Positions 17,951-25,826 of a DNA stretch of 42,135 nucleotides are shown piece after piece (positions within the stretch are counted from its first letter, which is position 1; each line of letters starts with the position of its first letter). The notes beneath the pieces are model-generated. The model was not told the DNA's origin. It ran no database searches and was given only the letters and a program-made list of their open reading frames with translations. The stretch is from assembly GCA_002719395.1 (NCBI GenBank), contig PBHM01000024.1:16272-58406 (forward strand), read 5' to 3'. The position numbers were made by a program, and so were the translations under genes. This stretch comes from Methanobacteriota archaeon (GTDB taxonomy: Archaea > Thermoplasmatota > Poseidoniia > Poseidoniales > Poseidoniaceae).

Positions 17951-18757
17951 ATGGCAAAAGCGAATGTGAAAATTAATGATTCCGTCGATACAGAGAATGC
18001 TCTCGTGCTTTGTTGTTTTCCTTCTGTGGGAATGGTTTCGAGCGTGATTGCACATTTTTTGATTGAAAAATTGGAATTAGAATTCGTAGGTGGAGTTGTC
18101 GATCCTCAATTACCTCCAATGTGTCTAGTAAATGATGGAAAACCATTGCCTCTCATCCGAGCATACGCTGGAAGTCCTGTATGCTCAACAAAGTTACCTG
18201 AATGTGACAAGATTATCCTTCTTATGTCAGAGCTCATTATTCCCGAGCCCTTGGTACAGGGTATTGTTGATGGGATGCTTGAGTGGTCCAAAGGGGCTAA
18301 TTTATCGGGAGGTGTATTGATTGATGCTTTTGCTAAAAAGGGGATGAAAAGTTCAATGGAAGGTCAGGAGCCGGTGGTTGAGTATGAGGGGACAGATGAT
18401 GTGGATGTTCTTGGCGTAGCCGCTACTGAAACCACACAGAAAACCCTTGAAGATCTCAACATCCTTCCATTAGAGCAGGGCGTCATTAAAGGAGTCACAG
18501 GGTTGTTATTGAGTGAAGGCAGAAGAAGGGGCCTCGATATCATGAGTCTCATGGTGGAAGCAGATCCTCGCTATCCCGATGCTCGTGCAGCAGCGGTCTT
18601 GATTTCGCATCTCAATAAACTACTTCCTGCCATTGAATTAGATCATGAACCACTCATCGAAGAGGCTGAAAGAATTGAAGAGCAGGTAAGGCAAATGATG
18701 GAGGCTACAACTGATACAAAGGGTCCAGATAAACCATCATCGATGCTCTACGGCTGA
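17951..18757 (+). CDS. PAC2-family proteasome assembly chaperone
   Basis: With the ATG at 17951 the protein has 268 residues. It shows the PAC2 pattern: an early strand and glycine turn 'ALVLCCFPSVGMVSSVIAHFLIEKLELE', given here as ALVLCCFPSVGMVSS and VIAHFLIEKL, then 'VGGVVDPQLPPM', 'DKIILLMSELIIPE', and 'QGVIKGVTGLLLSEGRRRG' with a long C-terminal helix pair ('LNKLLPAIELDHEPLIEEAER'). Archaeal PbaA/PbaB proteins of this family assist proteasome core assembly or act as proteasome-independent scaffolds. The C-terminal 'SSMLYG' has the hydrophobic-Tyr-small ending (HbYX-like) that docks into proteasome pockets in related proteins, which is suggestive but not proof. The gene ends overlapping the convergent membrane gene by 21 bases. 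Confidence 0.87.
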   Translation: MAKANVKINDSVDTENALVLCCFPSVGMVSSVIAHFLIEKLELEFVGGVVDPQLPPMCLVNDGKPLPLIRAYAGSPVCSTKLPECDKIILLMSELIIPEPLVQGIVDGMLEWSKGANLSGGVLIDAFAKKGMKSSMEGQEPVVEYEGTDDVDVLGVAATETTQKTLEDLNILPLEQGVIKGVTGLLLSEGRRRGLDIMSLMVEADPRYPDARAAAVLISHLNKLLPAIELDHEPLIEEAERIEEQVRQMMEATTDTKGPDKPSSMLYG

Positions 18758-19249
18758 TTTCCCTGCCATAATCAGGCCCATGATGAGTAAGATAACACTT
18801 GCCCACGCTGGAAACACAAACGCAACATCTTTTGGCAGAAAAGGCGTCAAAGATTCCCCCCTGGAGTACATGCCCCCGAAAGAGGCAGTAATCAAAATGA
18901 GACATACAGTCACCATGCCAAGTAAAGCATGAACACGATTTATATGGATTGATTGGTTCTGATATCGGTTCCATAACAAACCAACAGAGAGGCCTATTGC
19001 TGCGCAAGAAAGCAAGAATTTGTTGAAAAGCATCACATTCCCCTCAGGTCCATTAGGAGATGCCGATATGCCACTAAATATGGCCAGAGGCGTGAACACC
19101 AATCCTGCAAATAATGCCCAGTGAGCCACAATATCGCTTGAATATACGCCTTTTTGTAAAAACAACATCAAAAAAGCAATGCCGCTCAAAACAAACGTAC
19201 CTACTACTAACTCAGTTCCGATGACATGGAGGGTTCCCGAAGATATCAT
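18737..19249 (-). CDS. Membrane protein with intramembrane histidines, possible haem b or redox partner
   Basis: The product has 170 residues with four or five membrane helices: about 9-31, 40-60, 76-94, 105-125 and 143-163. His8, His43 and His107 sit at or near helix ends, a spacing that could bind haem as in DUF2231 or cytochrome-b561-like proteins; this is a resemblance, not a firm family call. A conserved-looking loop 'SASPNGPEGNVMLFNK' lies between helices 2 and 3. Its ATG directly follows the stop of the CxxxCH protein gene (TGAATG), so it is the last gene of a zero-gap three-gene operon with two secreted haem-motif proteins. A role as their membrane electron partner is inferred from this context. 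Confidence 0.72.
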   Translation of the reverse strand: MISSGTLHVIGTELVVGTFVLSGIAFLMLFLQKGVYSSDIVAHWALFAGLVFTPLAIFSGISASPNGPEGNVMLFNKFLLSCAAIGLSVGLLWNRYQNQSIHINRVHALLGMVTVCLILITASFGGMYSRGESLTPFLPKDVAFVFPAWASVILLIMGLIMAGKSAVEHR

Positions 19250-20248
19250 TCAGAAATCACCTCTCAATTCAAAGGAGTGTTCTGACATTTCTCCATTTAC
19301 TTGGGGAATGGCGAAATTTGGGTCTTGAATCCAGGTTTCTTTTTCCCTTGGCTCAAAATTCTTTACTCTCCTCACAATCCCTATGCAAAATATCAAGAGA
19401 GCAATTCCTTGAAAATACATCGAAGAAGAGGCTACAGAGAACAATGGCTCATGGGCTATCAGTTGGAACCATGGGGTCGTTTGATTGGGGCCTTCCCCTG
19501 CTAAGATTGCACGCCATTCAATCAAACCGGGATTAATTGCTGCAGGGAGAGTGAAAGAACCATTCACAACCTCCACAACTTGAGTCTGGCCTCCCTCTAA
19601 GCGCCATTCGATTTGCGTGTGGTTTACATCCTCAGTGAGCAGAGTAATCGTTGTTTGTTCATTGATGAGTCTGGTTGTGGGTGGTTCAAAGTTTTCAGAT
19701 AAACGTGGTAAGTTGTCAGGAGGAGAAACAAGAGAAAAATAAATGATTTCAGAATTCTTGTGAAATGGAACTTGATTGCCTTCTCCACCATGTTGTATAC
19801 TTCCCATGAGTGAGTATGTACCGGGAGTCTCAGGAGATTTCAATATCCAAGTAAATTGCTTCGTGTCTGTGGAAGATGACAAACGTGTTTCAACATAATT
19901 ATTCACTCCCCCATTAGGATCTGATATAATTTCCCACCCATCATACATCACTCGATCTTGCGCACCAGAGTTATCAATTAGCAAAAAAACACCAAGGATT
20001 CTCGACTCAGAATCGACGGGGAAATCTGAAACGTCAATAGTTACCGATGTCAGCAATCCTGCCCATGTGGAACTCGGTGTGTTGATGGAAATTTCAGCAG
20101 TAGAAGTTGCATTTTGAGAAGCATCAGCATGGCAGGACCCACCGCATTGACCTGAACGCAAACCATCTCCGTTTCCGCCTGGTTGGGCAATTGACAACTG
20201 AGAGAAAAGCGTCAAAATCACCAGCATCAATGCGATGCGAAAATTCAA
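19250..20248 (-). CDS. Secreted CxxxCH-motif protein with reelin-like domain and C-terminal membrane helix
   Basis: The TTG at 20248 gives 332 residues and a normal signal peptide (Arg4, hydrophobic core, cleavage near SIA-QPGG); an ATG at 20227 would lose the positive n-region. The mature N-terminus has 'GQCGGSCHAD', a C-x3-C-H motif at Cys35, Cys39 and His40. Residues about 48-180 resemble the reelin-like/choice-of-anchor V domain seen in secreted cytochrome-like proteins, with 'LTSVTIDVSDFP', 'FTWILKSPETPGTYSLMGSI' and 'PFHKNSEI'. A second beta domain follows (about 185-265). One membrane helix ('MYFQGIALLIFCIGIVRRV') anchors it, with a 40-residue inner tail. It starts immediately after the stop of the CxCH protein gene (TGATTG). 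Haem binding is inferred. Confidence 0.8.
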   Translation of the reverse strand: MNFRIALMLVILTLFSQLSIAQPGGNGDGLRSGQCGGSCHADASQNATSTAEISINTPSSTWAGLLTSVTIDVSDFPVDSESRILGVFLLIDNSGAQDRVMYDGWEIISDPNGGVNNYVETRLSSSTDTKQFTWILKSPETPGTYSLMGSIQHGGEGNQVPFHKNSEIIYFSLVSPPDNLPRLSENFEPPTTRLINEQTTITLLTEDVNHTQIEWRLEGGQTQVVEVVNGSFTLPAAINPGLIEWRAILAGEGPNQTTPWFQLIAHEPLFSVASSSMYFQGIALLIFCIGIVRRVKNFEPREKETWIQDPNFAIPQVNGEMSEHSFELRGDF

Positions 20249-22714
20249 TCAATCACCACGAGCAATAAACATCGTCGCCACGCCAAATAAACCAATCAAA
20301 ATAAGGCTCAAGGAAATAACCAGCCCCGTATTGCCTTCGTCACCAGAGGTGTCAGAGTTAAGACTTGATGCTTCTATACTAATGCTTTGAGCGGGAGCAT
20401 TTGTATTGACTGCAACGCCATCAATGATTGGAGCTACTTGATATGAATAATCACCAACTACAGGAGGATAATCCGTAAACTCATTGCCAAATACCTCTGC
20501 TATCGAGACATTATCTCGTAAGACTTGGTAGGAAGCATATTCTCCTTCCCATGTGATTGTGACAAATCGGTCGAATTTAGAAATTTGAAGATTTGTGGGC
20601 ATCACTGCTTCTGTTGATGATAAGGTGTATGTGGCTGTACCCTGTCCTCCAAATTCATCAACGACTGTTAAAGTGATCATGTGGGTCTCTTTTGCTGGCG
20701 TAAATGAAAATGCAGAGGATGTACCTTCAACTACTTGGTCTACTTCCCAAATAAATTCTGTAATGAGGCTGTCAATATCAGATGATGCGAGCGCAGAGAA
20801 GTTGGATGGAATGCCAATAATCCCAGTCGTCGATTGAGGCTCAATCACAGCAACTGGCAAAGCATTCACAACAGTAAACGTTGCCTGTACTGACTCACCA
20901 TAATCCATGCCATCGTATGGGGTTAAGGTAACCGTCCATAAATCCAAGGGAGATAGTGCGGTAGAGGGTACGAGTGACAAATTTGCATAATCTCCTTGCA
21001 AGAAACCATTTTTCTGCCAATCTATTTTGACTACAACCTCTTCACCTTCAACATCATTGGATTGGAAAGCAATATCTAAGTTCTCAACGGCGCTGATATT
21101 TCCTCCTTGGGTTAACAATTCGACCGTCGGGGGAGCATTTTCTAGTAATTTTGTCACCGTATATGGGCTTGACCAATCCTCGCCATCATAAACAGTCAAT
21201 GTCAGTGAAATGGGGTCTCCCTTCACATACTCAGGAGAATACCACATAATCCAAGACTCAGAAACTTCATCGATGCTGTCACCGTCTACATCGGTAAACG
21301 TGTACTCGTAACTGAGTGTGTCTGCTTGGGTTGCCTCAACTGGCAAGATTTCAACCATTGTAATCTCAGGTGCTGAATTAATCACCGTCACAACTTGAGA
21401 TTCAAGTGTATTTGACCATGATGTACCATCAAAAATTCTCACAACAGCCTTCCATGTATCTCCTTTTGTGGTCATATCAGATGTAATCGTCATCATGTCA
21501 TCATATTGAGATTCATTGACATCATTCTTGTGCCAGTAAACATCCACAACGGTAATTTGATCGGCATCAGGATCGGTAAAAGCGTATTCAATTTTAAAGT
21601 CTGTAGTGGTGTTCACCTCGATGGATTCAACGCTCACCGATTCCAAAACAGGGGGCTGGTTATCTGATTCGATGGTAACTGGAGGCGTCATGTACCACGA
21701 ACTTAAATCATAAGAGTCTGTAAATTGAATCTCAGCATACCATTGATCATCTGCACGAGTTGCGATGTGTGAGATGGTTAACGTATCATCGAAGGTCGCC
21801 TCTCTCACATCATTCACATACCAACGTACTGATGAAACGCTAACTGCATCTTGGTCGGCATCAGAGGTTGAGTAGACAAGTGTGAGATTGTCTGCTGAAT
21901 TTGGCTCACTTGGGTTGATCATTACATTGGATGCCGTTGGCGGTGAATTAATGATTGACACTGTATTTGATAACTGGGTATCTCCCTCGTCTTCTCCGTC
22001 AGATGGGGTCACTTCTGCATACCATTCTTCTCCACGAGTTGTTAAAGTAGATGAAATTGATGACTGGCCTGACAGGGAGGATTGCTCGATTGTATCCTTA
22101 TACCATGTGATAATCGAGCCAGATTCCGGGTCATTATCATCGTCTTGATAATCATAAGTCAATGTTAGCGTATCAAGCGTATACGCAGGAGAAGGAGATA
22201 GCATGACATTTGCAGCCGATGGAGGTTGGTTTGCTGGCGTATTCTCAGCAACAGTGTATTGGGCTGTATCCCAAGAATCCCCAGACGTCCCTCCATTTGA
22301 GTTTGCACCTAATCCTGCGACATTGAAAGTGGCCGTACCAGTTCCTGCGCCGGGCGCTGTCCATTGCAGGCCCCAGGAGCGCATGCCAGAATTATGAGTA
22401 TGAGTTGCTTGATTTAATGCCGTGTCTACCTTGACCCCTCCGGTTCCGATTCCGGTAGACAACTGACCATGGTCTACCCCGAGATTGAAGCCTCCGCCTC
22501 CAGATCCCGTAACACTAACGCCAATGGAGTATGTCTGGCCTGGCGTATAAGTGCTAGGAAGGCCGGACATACTCACCGTTACGGCATTACCGTTCGAATG
22601 ACAAGAACACCCGCTGGTACGGTTGTAGATTCCGCTTGAACTACTCTCGCTCACAGGAGCAATTACTGAGGCAAACACCAAAAGCGCCAATGTTGCCCAA
22701 ATCTTGAGTTTCAT
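20249..22714 (-). CDS. Secreted CxCH-motif protein with reelin-like domain, tandem Ig-like repeats and membrane anchor
   Basis: The product has 821 residues. After a signal peptide (about 1-25) comes 'SGCSCHSNGN', a C-x-C-H motif (Cys36, Cys38, His39). Residues 44-160 match the choice-of-anchor V/reelin-like pattern: 'VSMSGLPSTYTPGQTYSIGV', 'GGGGFNLGVDHGQLS', 'THTHNSGMRSWGLQWTAP', 'GTGTATFNVAGLGAN'. In relatives this domain follows a CxxCH cytochrome-like motif; here one spacer residue is missing. Residues about 165-600 hold five Ig-like repeats of roughly 95 residues, each starting with a PP or AP pair and including a 'WY.N' or 'WQKN' strand and 'DG..WS'. A PKD-like and a fibronectin-like domain follow, then a C-terminal helix ('TGLVISLSLILIGLFGVATM') with 'FIARGD'. 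It is the first gene of a three-gene operon. Confidence 0.85.
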   Translation of the reverse strand: MKLKIWATLALLVFASVIAPVSESSSSGIYNRTSGCSCHSNGNAVTVSMSGLPSTYTPGQTYSIGVSVTGSGGGGFNLGVDHGQLSTGIGTGGVKVDTALNQATHTHNSGMRSWGLQWTAPGAGTGTATFNVAGLGANSNGGTSGDSWDTAQYTVAENTPANQPPSAANVMLSPSPAYTLDTLTLTYDYQDDDNDPESGSIITWYKDTIEQSSLSGQSSISSTLTTRGEEWYAEVTPSDGEDEGDTQLSNTVSIINSPPTASNVMINPSEPNSADNLTLVYSTSDADQDAVSVSSVRWYVNDVREATFDDTLTISHIATRADDQWYAEIQFTDSYDLSSWYMTPPVTIESDNQPPVLESVSVESIEVNTTTDFKIEYAFTDPDADQITVVDVYWHKNDVNESQYDDMMTITSDMTTKGDTWKAVVRIFDGTSWSNTLESQVVTVINSAPEITMVEILPVEATQADTLSYEYTFTDVDGDSIDEVSESWIMWYSPEYVKGDPISLTLTVYDGEDWSSPYTVTKLLENAPPTVELLTQGGNISAVENLDIAFQSNDVEGEEVVVKIDWQKNGFLQGDYANLSLVPSTALSPLDLWTVTLTPYDGMDYGESVQATFTVVNALPVAVIEPQSTTGIIGIPSNFSALASSDIDSLITEFIWEVDQVVEGTSSAFSFTPAKETHMITLTVVDEFGGQGTATYTLSSTEAVMPTNLQISKFDRFVTITWEGEYASYQVLRDNVSIAEVFGNEFTDYPPVVGDYSYQVAPIIDGVAVNTNAPAQSISIEASSLNSDTSGDEGNTGLVISLSLILIGLFGVATMFIARGD

Positions 22715-22760
22715 AAGGATTGTTACAAACTCAGGTAATTATAACCATCTGTTTAATGAC

Positions 22761-24797
22761 TCAGTAATCAAACAATGTTGGTTGTGCACCCATGGAACCG
22801 GTTACCGTTTCTGTTTTTGCTGCTAATTCTTTCATCAACTTTTCTTCATCCCAAATTTCAATTGAGAGGTTGCTCGCTTTTTCAAGCTTCGAGCCCGCTT
22901 TTTCACCTGCAACCAAAACGTCAAGGTTTTTACTCACACTACCAACTGTTTTTCCACCTTGGGATTGAATCATGGCTTGTATCTCCTTTCTAGAAGCAGA
23001 TAAAGAGCCGGTAACACAAAACGTCATGCCGTCAAATCGGCCACTGGCAGAAGGTAATTCCGCCTCAACATCAATCAATTCCAATAAATCTACAATCAGG
23101 CTCATTCTTTGATTCATTCCTTCAAAAAATATGTCGGAGACTTTTTCACCAATACCATCAATTTCAACTAAAGAATCCCGTTGAGGATTTCTCATCCATT
23201 GGATTAAGGATTCAATATCTGTAAAATATTGTGCAATGGATTGGGCCACTTCTGGGCCAATTCTTGGTAAACCGAGTGCGTGTAAAAACGATGAAAAAGA
23301 AAGGGTTCTTTTTTTCTGAATTTCTGAAATAATATTTGTCGCTGACTTCAGGCCCATGCGCTCAAGTGGTAACAAATCCTCGACGGTTAAACGATACAAA
23401 TCAGATATCGTTTGAACGATTCCTGAATGGAGTACTGCCTCAATAAATTTCTCTCCAACTCCATCCATTTCGAGCGTTCTGCACCAATAAACGATAGCAA
23501 GACTTGATTTTGCTGAACAAGTATCTGAAGGACATCTCAAAAATGCTCCGTCCTCAACAACCCCTCCGTCACAAGAGGGGCAATTCTCCACGGATTTAAT
23601 GGGGGTAATTGGTGGAAAAGAGGCGGAAAATAATCTCCCATCTGCGTGCTTTCGATTTTGCAAATCATCCGAGGTTGCTGGACCAAGGCTTTCGATAATC
23701 TTTGGAATGACGTCTCCTCGACGCACGATTCGAATTCTGTCACCGATTTTTAACCCAAGACGAGTAATTTCCCCAACATTGTGTAAAGTCACATTTTCAA
23801 CGGTTACTCCACCAACCATTTGAGGCGCGATTCGGGCCACAGGAGTAATGGCTCCTGTTCGTCCTGTTTGCCAATCAACACCCATCAGCACACTGATCGC
23901 TTCTTCAGGAGGGAACTTCCACGCCAATGCCCAACGTGGATGATGGGCAGTCATACCTAACTTTTCTCTGTGAATTATATCATCAACTTTGAAGACAAGG
24001 CCATCGATTTCAAACTCAAATGTTGAACGTTTTAGGCTCCATTCTTTTGTGTAAGCAATCATTTCTTTGTGAAGGTCTTGAGATTCAAATACTCTCCAAG
24101 GTGCAGGCTCTATTCCTGCCTCTTGAAGCCAATGTAATAAATCACTATCAAAATAAATATCCGGAGAGTCATTTGGGAATTTGACATCATACGCACAAAA
24201 CACCAAATCAGATGCTTTGGCTTTTCCATCCCCGTGCTTTTGACGTAAAGCCCCTGAACATAAATTTCTTGGATTTGGAGATATGTCTCTGTATTTCTCC
24301 TGATAAGTCGCTAAGGGCATTACTACCTCGCCTCTCACATGAATGGTGTATGGATGTTTGAGTCGGACCGGGATGTTTGCAACTAATTTTGCGTTCAACG
24401 TAACATCTTCACCCCGCTCTCCACTCCCTCTTGTCGCAGCACGGTGAAGGTTACCTGCTACATATTCAAGCGATAATGCGGAACCGTCGAGCTTTGGTTG
24501 TGCTAAATATCTTTTACTGCCAGATGTTGATTGGTGGATAAAATGAGAAATGTCCTCTTCTGATGTTCCTTTATCAAGCGAAAGCATTGGAAATGTATGT
24601 TCTACTTTTACCGTCCCCGGCAATGGTTCTGGGCCGACTTCATGCAAGACTGAATTATTTGGATCTAATTGTTGCAATTCATTCCACATGTCATCGAACT
24701 CGCGGTCAGAAATTTCGGGAGCTGCATGATTATAGTACAATTCGCGATGGTATCTGATCGCTTTGGCTAAGTCATTGATTCTCTCATCGCCGACCAT
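22761..24797 (-). CDS. ligA: NAD+-dependent DNA ligase with C-terminal PIP-box-like peptide
   Basis: The 678-residue enzyme seals nicks using NAD+. The full bacterial domain order is present: Ia domain with the conserved 'YHRELYYNHAAPEISDREFD' pattern, adenylation domain with catalytic Lys102 in 'KLDG', 'TRGSGERGEDVT', and 'FEIDGLVFKVDD' (about 262-273), OB fold ('TGRTGAITPVARIAP'), zinc finger with Cys406, Cys409, Cys422 and Cys427, helix-hairpin-helix repeats (about 440-585) and a BRCT domain (about 590-665). After BRCT the chain ends with QPTLFDY (672-678), which resembles the Q-x-x-L-F-x-F PCNA-binding peptides of archaeal replication proteins. Archaeal replication ligases are usually ATP-dependent, so this gene probably came from bacteria. 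It follows the PPC-domain gene with a 31-base gap. Confidence 0.96.
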   Translation of the reverse strand: MVGDERINDLAKAIRYHRELYYNHAAPEISDREFDDMWNELQQLDPNNSVLHEVGPEPLPGTVKVEHTFPMLSLDKGTSEEDISHFIHQSTSGSKRYLAQPKLDGSALSLEYVAGNLHRAATRGSGERGEDVTLNAKLVANIPVRLKHPYTIHVRGEVVMPLATYQEKYRDISPNPRNLCSGALRQKHGDGKAKASDLVFCAYDVKFPNDSPDIYFDSDLLHWLQEAGIEPAPWRVFESQDLHKEMIAYTKEWSLKRSTFEFEIDGLVFKVDDIIHREKLGMTAHHPRWALAWKFPPEEAISVLMGVDWQTGRTGAITPVARIAPQMVGGVTVENVTLHNVGEITRLGLKIGDRIRIVRRGDVIPKIIESLGPATSDDLQNRKHADGRLFSASFPPITPIKSVENCPSCDGGVVEDGAFLRCPSDTCSAKSSLAIVYWCRTLEMDGVGEKFIEAVLHSGIVQTISDLYRLTVEDLLPLERMGLKSATNIISEIQKKRTLSFSSFLHALGLPRIGPEVAQSIAQYFTDIESLIQWMRNPQRDSLVEIDGIGEKVSDIFFEGMNQRMSLIVDLLELIDVEAELPSASGRFDGMTFCVTGSLSASRKEIQAMIQSQGGKTVGSVSKNLDVLVAGEKAGSKLEKASNLSIEIWDEEKLMKELAAKTETVTGSMGAQPTLFDY

Positions 24798-24828
24798 GTT
24801 TATTCACTACCACCAAGGACTATCAATG

Positions 24829-25257
24829 TCACGAAAATTCCAATCCTAGCAATTCAACATCAGGCAGTGGACAGCGCGTCATGATTGCTTGAGACAAGAT
24901 ACGAATATGAATTTCTGCAACTACGTGAACTACAGATTGGAACATGTGACCTGCATGAACAACATTGTCATCATCAGACCAGCAACAATGTATGTGGGTG
25001 AATGGCTTACCATCTTGTGTTCTAGCAATATTCCCAGATAAACTCACCAATTCAGAGGGGGGGAGTAATTCTCTTCGAATATACACCCCTTCTTCATTCA
25101 TGTATCCGTACAAAGTATTCGAGGTTCTTCCAATACCACTGGTTATCGCAGCAGCATCAAATCCAATCTCATCTGCAAGATTCTGCAAAGAGATATGGAT
25201 TTCATCACCCGGGTCTAAACGAACAAAAACGTCTTCATTACTCACAGTCCACTGCAC
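24829..25257 (-). CDS. PPC/DUF296-domain protein
   Basis: The 142-residue protein is a single PPC (plants and prokaryotes conserved, DUF296) domain. Visible family features are 'VRLDPGDEIHISLQNLADEI', 'AAAITSGIGRTSNTLYGYM', 'LVSLSGNIART..GKPFTHIH', and 'HAGHMFQSVVHVVAEIHI'. His88, His90 and His104 lie in the positions that bind a metal in structures of this family. The start is a GTG at 25257; no closer ATG is in frame and this start gives the normal N-terminus. In plants the domain is joined to an AT hook, but none is present here, so DNA binding is not indicated. It lies between a small membrane-protein gene and ligA on the same strand. The biochemical role is unknown. Confidence 0.87.
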   Translation of the reverse strand: MQWTVSNEDVFVRLDPGDEIHISLQNLADEIGFDAAAITSGIGRTSNTLYGYMNEEGVYIRRELLPPSELVSLSGNIARTQDGKPFTHIHCCWSDDDNVVHAGHMFQSVVHVVAEIHIRILSQAIMTRCPLPDVELLGLEFS

Positions 25258-25292
25258 AACAGAGCCTAATGTTGGCCATGTTTGAATGTATC

Positions 25293-25622
25293 TTATTGTT
25301 CTTCAGAGAGAAGACTTCGAATGTACTTGCGAACCACTTCAAGATCTTCGATGGCCCCCCCGATGGGAAGTGGAGCGAAAATCCACCAGCCCTTCCGATG
25401 TAGAATGAGCCTTTTTTTGGGTTGGCGGATAGGCAATCGAAGCATATCCCAAGAATATTTCTGACCATCTGCAAAGAGATGGGAGGGGGTCACCGCATAT
25501 CGCTTTGGGACCAGTAGCGATATCAGATGGATTGCCAACAGCACATCCCAAATAATGAGCCAGTAGATGGAGGTATCTGTTACACTGGCAAGAGACCAAG
25601 GCAAGACCATCATCGCAGCCAT
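25293..25622 (-). CDS. Small membrane protein with PH-like soluble tail
   Basis: The ATG at 25622 gives 109 residues. Two membrane helices ('MMVLPWSLASVTDTSIYWL' in part, then 'IIWDVLLAIHLISLLVP') are followed by a soluble part 'RYAVTPSHLFADGQKYSWDM' and 'RLILHRKGWWIFAPLPIGG' ending in a helix 'IEDLEVVRKYIRSLLSEEQ'. The tail resembles the short bacterial PH-like domains found after two membrane helices; the match is weak. The frame is open upstream of the ATG for 17 codons to an in-frame TAG at 25674-25676, which ends the preceding small gene. Those codons look coding, so an ATT start near 25667 or a disrupted longer gene is possible. Confidence 0.65.
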   Translation of the reverse strand: MAAMMVLPWSLASVTDTSIYWLIIWDVLLAIHLISLLVPKRYAVTPSHLFADGQKYSWDMLRLPIRQPKKRLILHRKGWWIFAPLPIGGAIEDLEVVRKYIRSLLSEEQ

Positions 25623-25673
25623 TGAAAAGAGATTACCCCATTGTCGAAAGGCCTCTTGGTTTGAAATTGATGA

Positions 25674-25826
25674 CTAGGCAAAGCCCCCATTTGCTAAGTT
25701 ACCTAACGATGGAATTTCCTTTGTAGAGCGCCAAATCATCCACCCATCCCACAATACAATAATGCCAAGAGAAAAAACGACTAAGGCCGCAAAAAAATCA
25801 GCATTAGGTAGTTCTAATTCACGCAT
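25674..25826 (-). CDS. Small single-helix membrane protein
   Basis: The ATG at 25826 gives 50 residues: a short acidic start 'MRELELPNADF', one membrane helix 'FAALVVFSLGIIVLWDGWMI' and a tail ending 'GNLANGGFA'. The start lies inside the end of the beta-helix gene, 5 bases before its stop (25819-25821), so translation is probably coupled. It is in the same frame as the next gene, separated by a TAG. No family is recognised; the overlap suggests it acts with the beta-helix surface protein or the following membrane protein. Confidence 0.6.
   Translation of the reverse strand: MRELELPNADFFAALVVFSLGIIVLWDGWMIWRSTKEIPSLGNLANGGFA

Noticed and set aside
25238..25474. 78-codon minus-strand frame overlapping two genes
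   Set aside because: It is in a different frame from the PH-like membrane protein and the PPC gene, covers parts of both and has no domain pattern.
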